NCBI GenBank assembly: GCA_014338405.1
Contig: JTDE01000273.1
Coordinates: 142,419 to 206,418 of the forward strand
DNA length: 64,000 nt
Direction: 5' to 3'
From: Paragonimus skrjabini miyazakii
Lineage: Eukaryota; Platyhelminthes; Trematoda; Plagiorchiida; Troglotrematidae
Shown: positions 26,407 through 38,000 of the stretch, in pieces
Position numbering within the stretch: the stretch's first letter is position 1
Layout: every line of letters starts with the position of its first letter
Translations under genes and position numbers: made by a program
Notes under the pieces: model-generated
The model's database searches: none
What the model saw: the letters and a program-made list of their open reading frames with translations, nothing else
Told to the model about the DNA's origin: nothing

Positions 26407-26438
<32 letters not shown>
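26407..26438. repeat. Compound (AT)n(GT)n microsatellite
   Basis: An AT tract passes directly into a GT tract of about eight units. Confidence 0.9.
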
Positions 26439-26439
<1 letters not shown>

Positions 26440-27394
26440 GACAGCCATGAGCCTGATCAGACGATACTGAGACTCGAATCCTAGCTCAACACAAAAGTAA
26501 AAAGCACCATTCCCAATGACACTTTATCTCGAAAACAGAAGGGAAAAACTAACCAAATAATCCCAACACCGATACAGGTCCATCCTTGTTAGCAGAAAAC
26601 TACTATGTCGGACGCCGAATCTGAGTGTTGACTTGAACATTCATGAAGTCCCCAATCAGATAGGCAACATATACCAAGGTAACTGGATAGAACACGTGCT
26701 ACATATGCAATTGACTTTCACGCGATACACATTATCACGTGCTTTGGTGAATATCGTTGAACTGCGCACGGAGTAGACAATGCCTAACTCCGCAACGTTG
26801 ACTTTGATAGTAACTGCTGTCAAGATATGTTAATCCGTGTCCAAGTGAGTAGACGTTTATCATACAACTCCTGGGTTATTCGTTTTTTAAAGTCTTTGTA
26901 AATGCACGTATGTTTCATTTAGCCCAACCACTTGAAGAACATGGAAATTCAACGATTGTGCTATAATATAATCTACTATAAATTGTCCACAAATGATAGA
27001 ATAATTCTGATGTCAACAGAGCAGTTACTGGTTAGGAAGGAAACAATCAAAGAGACAGAAATAGCTCTATTCCATTCGTTGATATTCTAGTCAGTATGTG
27101 TACCAGAAAAAACGATCAGAAACTCTACTTACCACAAGCTCACGAGAGGGTACAGTAACTGTTACCTTATGTAATATAACAGATTTCTGATTACGGCGAT
27201 CCTCCATAAAGCACGGCTTTTATCTTTGAAAAATACTTCATAATCATAAATATGTTTTTTGTTAAATGCATTGCAAATCGATGGACACTTTGTGTAATTT
27301 TCAAGCACTTCGAAAAAGAATCACCTACTCTATTCATCCGGGTTACAATTTGTAAAGTTTGGTAACACTTGAAAATTTAGTTAAGTTTAACCAA

Positions 27395-27760
27395 CTGGCT
27401 CACTGGCCGCACGAGAGTTTTTCAAAACCACTATCATCTGGACTCTAAGTGGATGATATTCTAGTCCTCTTGGAGAATTCAAATTATGTCATCAAGCCAT
27501 TTCCTGCTTACACCAGGCAAACAAAAATTTGAAACTAACCAGTACAGAATGGGTGAATACTTATTCTCCGTTCCTGGATGTTCTAATCAGTTGATGAACA
27601 CCGGGGACACCGAGTGACTTATAAACCTTGAGTCTATACGGAGAGGATTTTACATGCGCTTCGCAAGTTTCATTCATGTACTAGGTAAAACAGGTTGTAT
27701 GTGAACGTCTGTGCACAGAACATGGAGTTTGTGCACGAAATAATCAATATGATATGTGTT
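27395..27760 (+). mobile_element. Penelope-like reverse transcriptase fragment, decayed
   Basis: One frame reads VDDILVLLENSN near 27448-27485, the reverse transcriptase metal-binding (Y)VDD motif region. In a shifted frame, 27520-27600 reads NLKLTSTEWVNTYSPFLDVL, matching the family N-(L/I)-K-F-T..E...LPFLDVL block. Downstream sequence near 27632-27740 is compatible with the family (S/T)VYRK..T...F region through further frameshifts and stops. No intact frame survives. Family assignment rests on the order of these motifs and is moderately secure. Confidence 0.5.
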
Positions 27761-28329
27761 TTACAGACCCAAGTCGCCGATTTTCAGAGAATACACTATC
27801 TGCACGTAACCAAAAATTGTATTAAGAACGGTACCCAGGAAATCAGTTTAATTGGGACGTCATTTTCTAAGTAAATATATGATGACGGCAGCCAAAGAAA
27901 CCTCACAGCCGCAACGTTGAGAACCGATAGTACTGTAATATGTAATGATCATAGCAGCACACTAAATCCCTATCCGTCCCACTCGCCGGCACCAAGCAGT
28001 CTGCGTACCCCCCATCCTCTTCATAGTGCAGTTAAGTATGTAGCTTCAGGGTGAGCTACTTAGCAAGGGAAACGGATAATTACCAACCTATATAAAAGTA
28101 TATAGTTCAACATGATTGGATGACGATGGGCAGCACGGACAGCCATCTATAGCAAAGCAAATAACCCACCCTGGATGAATTGAGAGTTCACAGTATTACG
28201 TATGAATACCTGGGAGATTTGGGGTCCCGTTCCCCAAATTAAAGGATACCCGGGATAATAGACGCCGCATTCTTTGTGTGCATACAAAATAGACTCTACT
28301 CATGCACTAGCTGATATGTTGGTCCACTG

Positions 28330-28483
28330 ACAAACTTCGGCTAGAGCAAAAATCGACTCTGCTACCTCCTTTCCAAAGGGACTGACTGAAAAGTCTAGGG
28401 GAATGAGAAATCTGGCATCAATCATATACGTCGTTTAATTTTGTTCAATTTTGTTAGATAATATATTCTACTACCCACCAGTA
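28330..28483 (+). repeat. SINE-A copy, sense, degenerate
   Basis: CTTTCCAAAGGGACTGACTG, AAAGTCTAGGGGAATGAGA and a tail-like TTCTACTACCCACCAGTA at about 28467-28484 identify it. The central part is diverged, and the head is lost. Confidence 0.55.
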
Positions 28484-28764
28484 CAGTAATAGTCTTCAAT
28501 CCTCAACGGTAGACACCCTACTTTCCGGTTCATATCTGTCTAACCGTACAATTCGTGAATTCCGCTTTGTAGTTCATGGTTTGGTTATTGGAAACAATAA
28601 TTAGGTTTGCATAAGATCAGAGTGTGCGAAATGCTGCTCTGGACTGAATAACTTCTTGTCAGCATCCAGTTCAAATTAGTCCTTTAACATGACGCTAAGA
28701 TATATATATATTCTTTATGTAGGATTTTGACTTTCATATAGAATGAACATCACCAAGGCAAGGA

Positions 28765-28887
28765 GATGCACTACTGACGAGCTCAAATGAGGGCGAAACT
28801 CGAGTCTAGTGCTTCCTCTGTTCAAATGGGGCCGACTGGAAAGCCTATGGGAATGCGACAGCTGAGATCACTTGGGGGTGATGTTCT
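28765..28887 (+). repeat. SINE-A copy, sense, with tail replaced by a TA microsatellite
   Basis: It runs from GATGCACTACTGACGAGCTC through GAGGGCGAAACTCGAGTCTA and GGGGCCGACTGGAAAGCCTA to GGGGGTGATGTTC. The normal tail (CAAGTTGAAATAAACC...) is absent and an alternating TA/CA tract follows at once. Confidence 0.75.
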
Positions 28888-28921
28888 ATATATACATATA
28901 TATATGTATATATATATATAT
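28887..28921. repeat. TA-rich microsatellite with CA and GT interruptions
   Basis: The alternating purine-pyrimidine tract begins exactly where the SINE-A copy at 28765-28887 loses its tail. Confidence 0.9.
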
Positions 28922-31286
28922 TCGTATGCCTTGTTTCTGTAACCTCCTCTGTTTCCTAGCCGCCGATAACACTCAAGATATGGTACCATATGTCACATGA
29001 AAAATAATTCGTTCAAAGCTTTCACAAATAAGGTGAGATTAGTTAGCATATCCTGACATACTACAGAGTGCAAATGCAATCCTGATACCGTACAGCATGA
29101 AGAAAATAGTGACCAGCAGGTGAGTATATTGGCAAATCTCAACATTAAAGCATCTGACTTGATGTCTTGACTAATCGAACGCTATTACTTGAGAGGAAGA
29201 ATTTAACGCTCAAATTAGTCAGCTCTTGTCTGCCGCCATGGTCTGACCATCTAATTGTTATGTTCAGAAGTCTTCTAGATCTACTCAGTAAGATTGTACG
29301 ATTAAAGTATATGATAATCCAAAGAATATGCTCAAGCCTATGACATCATTAATGGAGGATAAGTCCATGTACAGAACCGGTTTCTATACACTGCTGTGCG
29401 TTCACCCTAATTGGGTCTTCGTGTGCAAGTAGGTACTGTCGGGGACAGATATATGGCAAAAGGCATCCTCTCGTGTAGACTAGGCTTGTCAGGCATATAA
29501 GAGGATGGTACGTAATAACACCGGCTACACCCAGTCTTCTGCAGGAAAGTCCACTTGCTTCCACTACTGTTAGTTGTGCATTTTATTCAACACTGTTTTG
29601 GCACAAGATGTTAACAATTATCGTCCAATGTATTACGTGTTTCAGCTAACTATGAGAGAAATAAAACTGATTTTATAAAGGATTCACATGGCGTTGGAAT
29701 GATGTGAATGGAATAAGTAGCTACAACATATTTCTGAATCATTATGACCATTCCGATGAGACTATACTCATCATTTCAACAATCTGAAAAAGAACACATG
29801 GTATCCTGCTATGAGTGAGCTACAGAAACAAGGTAAGGTAAATCTGACTAGCATGACAGTAACTTCAGGACTGCTTAAGCAGTTCCAACCATTTTTCGTC
29901 AACGTACAACAATGCTGGTGAACATAAATATTGGCTTCGGAATTATTAAACTGGCATAGGTGACCTGTACATAATTAGAAGTGTTCCGCTTTCAGTACAA
30001 TGAGAATTTGTCGGAAATCTTTTGAATGACCAACTGACTGGAATGTTACGAATCGCACGACACAACTTTAGCCAGGATCTTTGCATTCGGCTAGAAATTT
30101 ATTCATTAGTATAGTCTGAACAGAAACACAAGATTGTAATATTGCTAAGTCATTAATTTCGAGCATTCATGTCTTATAGCCTGCTGACCGACATATGAAC
30201 TCCAACAGTTGGTCTGGCTTACACTAAGACATTCGGTTTTATTAATTTACATGAACAGAATGAGGGCAACTCGATGGACACGACGGTCAAATAGTCTTTA
30301 TCCTACTGACCTTAATCAATAATATAGCATGCAGTGGCAGCTAGGAAGCGCAAAGCTCTGAATCAGCATCATTTCTGTACAGAGAGATTTCAAGGACTGC
30401 CAAAAATACATACCGTCTAGAATCTCAGGCATGTTTAGGATTCAACTATACAAAGATATCCACTTGAAAAAGGTCAGTCAAGAAGTGCCATTATATGTAA
30501 AATATATTATCTGTCATATGATGTTTAGCTTCCAAATGTGTTTTACTGTTCTATTCAATCGTTAAATTACCTAAATTGCTTAATAAAACTACTGACCGAA
30601 ACGACGTTGAAAACTGAAAAGACCTGATCACGCTAAATCTGATGTAACCACAAGTAAAAACTTTGCACCCTGTTGTACTTATTGTTCGGTGATTAAGATG
30701 ACCAACTGATATAAATCGGATACTACTCATATGGATAATAACTGTTTTGGTGGCAAGCGTGTTTTTGCATATAGCTCAACGTACTAAATAAGTACAATAA
30801 GTTAGATAACGTAAGTAGTGCATAAATACACCAGACAATTGTTAAGTAACTCAGAAAGGAATTAAGACTGAGGGTTGGATAGTTATGATGTTTGCCAATT
30901 TGAATACAGCGTACGGTCGATCGCAGCAAGTATATTCAAATAGACTTCGTGGCTATTTCTTACCGAAGCCTGTTCATCAGTAACAACACTATTCTTCTAC
31001 AACCTGTTATTAACCAAACCATTAGTTTAGACGTTGGATTAAGTCTTTGCTTTTAACTTAACTAATACGGCACCATCGCACAGTTTCCAGATATCGGATA
31101 TAATGAGGAGTATTTTGCTGCAACCACATTTGTGTACTCATCACGAACCCCAGTGGCAACATGGCAAATATTTAACGAAAATTTTGCTTAGCTGACATAA
31201 ATTCGCTCATCGTTTTATCGTTCAGATACCACTCTGTCATACATGAGACAGTTAATATGTGACAGTTCAATCATACAGTCTTTGCA

Positions 31287-31303
31287 GTGTGTGTGTGTGT
31301 GTG
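31287..31303. repeat. GT microsatellite
   Basis: Eight uninterrupted GT units, about 280 bp left of the degenerate SINE-A inverted dimer. Confidence 0.9.
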
Positions 31304-31579
31304 GACAGGAAAACACAGGATATGAATGTTTATAACTGATATCGTTATCTCTAGTATGTAGGTCAATAGATTTTGCAAGTCATTGTGTAACCGGAATAAG
31401 CAGGAAATAATGGATTGGACTTTAACACATTATTATCATGTCTCACTACAAATAGCTGGTGGGGGATTATTTTGTGTGAGGCGATTTTAACTTACTGCTA
31501 GTTATACCATTTTCTTTGTTACAAATAGTTTACTCCATTTCTTTCAAAAAGTAGTTGTAGATAAGAGTTTTGCTCTTGT

Positions 31580-31920
31580 TAAAGCTAGCCAGTAGTGTAT
31601 ATGCTTGAATTTACAGCCAAGCTTCTATTAGGCGACCATTTTGACCACTGCACCAATGATCTTATATACATAACAAGTATAATTCACAAGCAAATAGAAT
31701 TGTACTAATTCAAACACGCGGGGATAGGTCAATGATGCAGTGGTCAACATAGTTGTCTGAAGAGGGGACAGATGGAGTTTACATTCCGGTGGTGGCATGG
31801 ATAAGAACTACTGATTAAGTCCAATTAGAATGAAACTAGAGATTATTGCTCTTTGAGGGGGTTTGACTGAAAAATCTATGGGAATATAAGAGCTGCCAAC
31901 AGTTGTGGGCGATTTTCCAC
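31580..31920. repeat. SINE-A inverted dimer, degenerate second example
   Basis: The antisense half begins about 31580 (GCTAGCCAGTAGTGTATATG) and contains the head remnant TTTTGACCACTGCACCAATG. The sense half contains the matching GCAGTGGTCAACATAGTTGT, AATTAGAATGAAACTAGAGA, and CTATGGGAATATAAGAGCTG then TGTGGGCGATTTTCC. The two heads face each other as in 19331-19901, with a central spacer around 31675-31720 that includes a CAAGCAAATAG-type segment. Divergence shows it is an older copy. Confidence 0.7.
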
Positions 31921-32154
31921 ACACGCAGTAAAAATCTGCTGTCAGTCACTTCCCGTAATCTACCGGATCGCCGAAATACATCCATCACTAAGAACTTCGG
32001 TTGAGCTCAGACATTTTGTGGTTAATTACGTAATCACGCCAAAGTGTTATAAACAAGCGCGTGTGCTTATCACATCGTTCTAGTAAGTGACCATCTAGCT
32101 GCAACTCAAAAGTCCAGATACCGCGCAAACGAATCCTGGGAATATAAGGTTTTC

Positions 32155-32985
32155 TACTATCTTGATAACTTTTCAAACTAGAAGACACAATGGTGTGAAA
32201 AAATATGCAAAAACATACAAAACTTTCATTTAAAATTCAAACAAAACCAAAGTAAAGGTAAGAAAAAACTTACTGTTAGAATAATAATGAGGTAAATAAA
32301 AGATTAGTTTGAACAAACACATCGTGATTTAAAAGTTACGGCTATGTGGAATAAAAACTCTCTTTTTTGACACTGAAACATTTTATTCTGCATATGTTGT
32401 TGACCACAGATGTGAGAACATTAAGAGTAGTTTTTAATCGTTCTTCAAGTAGAACAATTCTCACCAAGAGAAGAACGAAATTTTTCATCACAGATACTGT
32501 GTGGACATTAGTGCCAGACAGAAACATAGAAACAACCACCGGTTACATTTTGAAGAAAGAACGTACAAAACAAACGACTATAGTTTCAATTAGCCTACAC
32601 ACATACCTGATATGAATCACTTAGAAAACCGCATATAAAACAATCAAGATACATACAAACGAACATAGTTGTTCAAACATTGATCTACTTGATCTACTTG
32701 AATAACGATTACGTACTACTCTTAATGTTCTCACATATGTGGTCAAAAACACATGCAAAATTGGATGTTTCAGTGTCAAAAACGAGAGATGGAAAACAAG
32801 TTTTTATTCCACAAATCTGAATCACGGTGTGTTTGACCAAACTAATCTTTTATTTACCTCACTATTATACTTACAGTAATTTTTCACTTTTTTTAGTTGT
32901 GAATTTCGAAAAAATTTTTACACCACTGTGCCTTCTAACTTGGAAATCGATTGAAAAAAGTTGCAAGACTTACTGTCTAATAACG
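32155..32985. mobile_element. Foldback / MITE-like element with arms of about 270 bp
   Basis: The left arm (about 32155-32433) and the right arm (about 32713-32985) are imperfect reverse complements. Matching blocks include AATAATGAGGTAAATAAAAG with CTTTTATTTACCTCACTATT, TTTTGACACTGAAACATTTT with ATGTTTCAGTGTCAAAAACG, and GTGAGAACATTAAGAGTAGT with ACTCTTAATGTTCTCACATA. The spacer is about 280 bp, has no convincing coding content and includes TTGATCTACTTGATCTACTT. No transposase is present and no target-site duplication could be defined, so the class is open. It is unrelated in sequence to SINE-A and SINE-B. Confidence 0.7.
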
Positions 32986-33498
32986 AGTTTGCTTACCCAA
33001 ACACACAATATATTACTTCTGGTGAGTTGAACTTAATGTGAAATCTCACCTACGAAACAGATTTGGGATAAACATTCTACATAGGGTCCAGCATCAAATC
33101 TACTAAAGCTTGGACTTATTTTCCTGACTAAAAATTTGTAATGTATGCTACTAGTAACATAAATTTAGCAAGTACTTAAAACATACCGTAAGATTGTGAT
33201 GTTTGAGAATATTATGTCCTTGTCCTTCTAATTGTTACAGTAAATTTAAAATTCAATTAAAGTTGAAATAAACTATTTGCAAACACTGCAGTCCTCAATA
33301 CATGAATGCGAATAAGTTGTCATTTGAAATTGAACGAGCATACTCAATTCTCGATAGTTATATTTCTAAAAACAAATGCGATTTTCTGTCCTCTACTATC
33401 CAGTCGCTATAGTGTTTTTTAAACGGAACTAATGCAGTAGGATGTCAAGCACGGTACATATGAAAAGCGGCCTATCGATTTCCCAAAAATAAACTAAC

Positions 33499-33662
33499 CT
33501 TTGTATTTCCTGCATCAGACTGGTGGTTGTCGACGAGACTTGGCAGTCTTGTGTATCCTGATTATCGATTATCTGGGAATGGGCATGCGGTGAGGTACGT
33601 CTTGTTAGGCTGGTCGTTAGGCAATGCTGATTCGTGGTGGACAGGCGTCTTCGTCGGGGCAT
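33499..33662 (-). CDS. Probable first coding exon of the MEIS/PKNOX-family gene
   Basis: The minus-strand frame opens with ATG at 33662-33660, the first Met after an in-frame TAG, with a purine at -3. It encodes 54 residues starting MPRRRRLSTTNQ, rich in Ser, Thr and Gln and ending SLMQEIQ. A GTTAGT donor follows at 33498-33493 after CAAAG. The two left-over bases (AG) join the first base (C) of the exon at 3987 to make Ser, so the predicted junction reads MQEIQ-S-FPIVTNLQ in one frame. The N termini of this family are not conserved, so homology cannot confirm it. Support is the start context, the donor, the phase match and the neighbouring CpG-rich block at 33900-35050. The implied intron is about 29.5 kb, and a small exon missed in between is possible. 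Alternatively this is a chance ORF, since the length alone is unremarkable. Confidence 0.45.
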
Positions 33663-33666
33663 CTTC

Positions 33667-33864
33667 TCACCGAATGCCTCCTAACGAGTTCACGCAAGAT
33701 GCGATCGCAATAATAAAAGCACTATTGATAACGATGACGACGATAACAACAATAGGAATGCAAGTTAGCAGAAATTCCACAATGAAGAAAGGAGATAAGT
33801 AATCGCCAGGGATTGTGTTATTTATGAAGGTGAATTTTTGTGAACAGCAGGGATAACAACCCAT
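33667..33864 (-). CDS. Possible upstream ORF or membrane peptide just 5' of the proposed first exon
   Basis: A 65-codon minus-strand frame starts MGCYPCCSQKF and contains one strongly hydrophobic stretch (FFIVEFLLTCIPIVVIVVIV and the following residues). Its TGA stop at 33669-33667 lies four bases upstream of the ATG at 33662. If transcribed in the same mRNA it would be an upstream ORF able to limit translation of the main frame. Alternatively its last codons hold a donor (CG followed by GTGAGA at about 33671), which would make it a separate coding exon. An in-frame TAA precedes it. I do not recognise the peptide, and an ORF of this length occurs often by chance. Confidence 0.25.
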   Translation of the reverse strand: MGCYPCCSQKFTFINNTIPGDYLSPFFIVEFLLTCIPIVVIVVIVINSAFIIAIASCVNSLGGIR

Positions 33865-33899
33865 AAAAAACACACGTTGCTGTGTTTAGCATTCAGCTC

Positions 33900-35050
33900 A
33901 CTCTTATCAGTGTCTCTTGCTTATTATCACTGCTGTGTGCGGGTCTGTTCAATCCTTAATTCAAGGCACGATATTACATCCAAGTCCGTTTGTTGCCGGT
34001 TGATTAGTTGATTGGTTGGATTTCCCGTTCGTAAAAGCTGCATTGTGCGCAACATTACGTCTGCGCGCACAACACATGCCCAAAAACTTTGGCACACACT
34101 CACACACGAACATACGGTTGCTCGCTCACACACGCAAGTGTAGGCACCAGCAGCAATCCTGCGTCTGGTTAAACCTTTGTAATTCCCGTTCTCCAACTTG
34201 GGTGCTTCCGTTTAGTCCCACAATATGCAGAGCTAGACAGAGCAAGCTGGCCTATCTAGCTTAACCGTCAATCATTCGTTTTTAGGAGGTGGCGCAGGGG
34301 GTGATATTTAACACAGCCGACTCCGGTCCAGTTTGTCTCTAGCGCTCACCACCACCACCAACAGCGACAGCAGCAACAACACCCCCTTTTTCACCTTGTC
34401 GCCTGCACACTAATGCATGAATGTACGTACGCTTGTAAGTGCGCCATCCAGGTCACAGAAGCACATGCGCGCACGCACACATCCTGAGATATTTGTATCC
34501 CCACACGGCTTGCACATGCTTGTATAGGCTGAGCGCCGGTTACGGAACCGGTAGCAAGGTTGGCTACGCAATGCGAACAACCGACAGACCACGTCGGCAC
34601 AGTTCACGATGCTGATTGGCTAAAATAAAACATCGTGGCTGGGGGTGACAAACCCGGTCATTCTTCAAGCAAGGGTACGATTGGTTTAGCCGGTGAACTC
34701 AGATACGGACTTGTCCAGTGACTGTCAATCATTCGCGCGTATGCAAACTATCTCTCACATACACATACAAGCTTGCCTGCCTGTGCGTTCCGACACACCC
34801 ACTGAAACGGGTTCGGCGTTAGAGACCGAACTGGACAAACTTATGTGACAGAGAACCAGAACACGCGTGTTTGTTCACGCAAATGTTCACTTCGCATTAA
34901 TGGTCGCACATTCATTACTTGACTGTCTAACAGACGGACGGAACTAATGTGTTTTGGCCCCGTTGCAGAACGTTTGATTATTTTGGGTATGGCTAACAAT
35001 GTGCGCGCAAGCAAGACAGGGGAAGGAGATAAATCGACGCTAGATACATC
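33900..35050. promoter_or_regulatory. CpG-rich block, candidate promoter / 5' untranslated region
   Basis: Base composition shifts visibly from the AT-rich surroundings to GC-richer sequence with many CpG and GCGC steps, for example around 34035-34075, 34445-34480 and 34995-35010. It also holds CA/AC-rich stretches and a CCA/CAG/CAA-rich run at 34345-34390. It lies immediately 5' (in minus-strand sense) of the proposed first coding exon at 33662. I cannot point to a definite TATA box or initiator. Promoter function is inferred from composition and position only. Confidence 0.35.
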
Positions 35051-38000
35051 CTCGGTTTATATCTTGTTATTGGTACATTATTGTATAAGTCAAGTCAGGT
35101 TCAGTATGACATTTTTATAGCTTCCAGCTAATAGTACTGGAGCACTGTATATCGTTTACAAAGCAGGAAAAGTGGAACCAATCACCGTAATGCTAATGTG
35201 AAAAAGGGGCCACATGGGAGATGTTCACACAGATTACTAATCAACAACATGTCTCAAAGAGATGACATTAATATATACATTCATTCGCTTCTCTACTATT
35301 TATCACGTAACCGAAAGCGTTGTTACATTGGTAACATATGCAACTATGTTCCACAGATGAGATCGTGTTAGCAATTTTTGTTTGACTTCGGCAATTGAGT
35401 TGACGGTAACTAGCCTTCATAATCTCGCCAGTAGAGTGCTTACAACAGATAGACATGATGTTTCCTAGAATGATTCGCGTCCGGCTAAAATACAGCTTTT
35501 TCACAATTGGCTCACTTTTAAATTATCAGGTTCGTCACACTTCGTCCCAGCAAGAAATCGATTACGAGACGAGTGGTAAACGTCAAGTTTCTGGTGGTAA
35601 CGACCATACTTGTTTTGCGTCATTACCGCAAGTGGTGGCCTCACCAATAATCCGACTAGCTAACTGATACTACCTACCTAAGCATAATCTCATTGGGGTA
35701 TGAGATACATATGCGCTTCTAAACTTTGAACTCTGTCGTCACTTTAGCAAGATTATGTTTTCTACTGATTCTTGATTAACGCAGAAAAAGTGGAGATATT
35801 TGCCTAGACTCGTCTTCCAACTGAGGATTAAGTCATATTAATACATTTCATTTTGTTGTCCGTTCTTGATTAGAATGTGTTACCATAACCACTAGCGTAG
35901 AAAGTTTGTCCAATTAGAAACAGAATTCTACAAATCGCAAATCGACTAGTTAGGGCAGCCAACTGGTGACGGAAGTGCTGTGGGTCACCTTTTAAAATTT
36001 CCGATCGACACCATGTTCAATAACTATCAGACTATCAGATTAGCTCTACTTTGTGAGTGTTTAGTGCATTTCGCAGTTCGGTGCACAATTATTAATAAAA
36101 TCTGATGAGTTGCAGTACTTATGTACGCAAAATAAAGTCTAACTGATTCAGCCACACTATTATTGATAGGCCTCAAATGAATGAATTGTATTCCATCGAA
36201 GTGTTTTAAAGATACTCATAACTATAGTATTGCATAGGAGGATAGCAGTATCCCGATCGGTTACAGCCAATATAAAGTGGGATATTAATCACGATTCGTA
36301 ACAAAGCACGACGGAGATTCCGAGTAATAAGTTTAAAAATAACTCTCACTCTCTAAATCGAACGCGATAAAGACATCATCATATGTTTCATTAATAAAGC
36401 TGGTCAATGTATTTTCTACTGTTCAAAAGATTAATGGTTACGAACACTAGATCCAATCAGAAACTAACACATTGTGCACAAACACAGCACTAACTAAAGT
36501 ACTCAACTGTAATACGATGGCTGTCTTATAAAAATTGATTTGTATCCCGCTGGACAGTTAATACAACTCCAGACAATTTTCCATGATTTTCAATTCGGGA
36601 ATCAGAGTACTAATAGTCAGTGTGTGCATTCAGAATATATACTCCTCACTAGTGTTAACATTGGTCTAGCTGTTCCCGCTACCCCCCACTTGCCTTAAAA
36701 CGTATTTTTGAAGCTACCAAGGTAAGGTGAAACTTTACAAACCAGTTAATTCCGGAAGCACTTCGTAAAGGATATCGACCCGTCAACCATGGTAGTTGTA
36801 GACAAAAGCGAAGTTTGTATTTCGCTTCCAACTGTTCAAACACCCCAGATCAAGGAGAGTTGGCTACAGTATTCTATAAAAACTCGTGGCTTGGGCTGCG
36901 AATCATATCTTGAAGTAGTAATGTTCATTAACGCAACTTTTGTCAGCTTGTCACTTCCGCTTATCCAAACGGCTTCTCAAATACATACTGAAACTCCGTA
37001 TTTTTAAACAACCGAATGGATTAGGTCCTAAAAGGACGCAGCATTCCATGACCTTTGCTCAAGGTGACACAGAGTTAACCTCGATTCGTCAATCAATGTA
37101 GCATCACTTCGTAGGTAACTGTTTCACGTGCAACTCTTCTTACACCAATCAATTTATGCCTTCTGAGTAGCTTTCTTTACAAATGTAATACTTCTTGAAA
37201 GCCTGAATTGTATACATTTGTTTTCAAAACATCTTTGCGGCAGGTACACAAAGCTGAAAACGTGTATGTCTTTTACTACGTCCATTCAAGAGCAGATGGG
37301 GCCACCGCCACGTTAGTAGGAAGCAGTCCTTCTCCCCATTTAGCTGCCTTTCTACATGAACGGCTCCAATAATTCGGGTGTAATCTCCATACCTCTCAGT
37401 TCACTTGTTCTACTTTCATGCAGCATTTCTGTTCATGTTCAATACAGTTTACATCCACCTGCTCGATCGTCCGACGTTCCAACCCACAGAAGTTTATCAG
37501 AACTGAGCCAGCTTAGTAACACACGATGAACAGTTGTTGAAGCACGGATACTTACAACTGGCTTGTTCATGTTTCGACTTCAGCCTTGATCACCTGAGCC
37601 GATGCAGCTATCAGCCTATTGATACAGTGGCTAAACATTGCCAAGGTACTGGTCTAATCAATCACGTGATCAAGGCTTACTGGAGTTGCCATCACAGTGG
37701 ACCTGTACAAAAGGCCCAGCAAAGACAACCACCAAAGCTCAGTGTTCTAGCCATGATTGTCATCGATTTTTGACGTTTTCTTATTTTGTCGGATTATTTT
37801 TCTGCCCTATTTGTTTGAAAAAATTGGACGAAGTCTTAACCACGCATTCAGGTAGACATAACAATAAGCAGGAACTTCATGTTTCGTTTTTGCATTCAAT
37901 CTAAGTGGTTATTATGGAACATTTCCTTCATACCTCCTGGTTCTCCTGCTGACTGATTTCCTCAATACTCGTCTCGGTTTCAGCTGCTACCAATACAACT

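Larger units (their letters stand above)
3988..33498 (-). other. Proposed 29.5-kb intron 1 of the MEIS/PKNOX-family gene
   Basis: If 33499-33662 is the first coding exon, everything here is intron. It holds SINE-A and SINE-B copies, two inverted-repeat structures at 19331-19901 and 31580-31920, the foldback at 32155-32985, a Penelope-like fragment near 27.4-27.75 kb, several dinucleotide microsatellites and the assembly gap. Between about 6307-10460, 10581-14441, 19913-23990 and 28922-31579 I see only AT-rich non-coding sequence with short chance ORFs. The interval is inferred from the exon model and is only as good as the first-exon call. Confidence 0.4.

Noticed and set aside
37534..37904. 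Possible retroviral-type zinc knuckle (WSCHHSGPVQKAQQ resembling CX2CX4HX4C)
   Set aside because: The His and last Cys are absent, only one weak motif is present, and no integrase, RT or LTR lies nearby.
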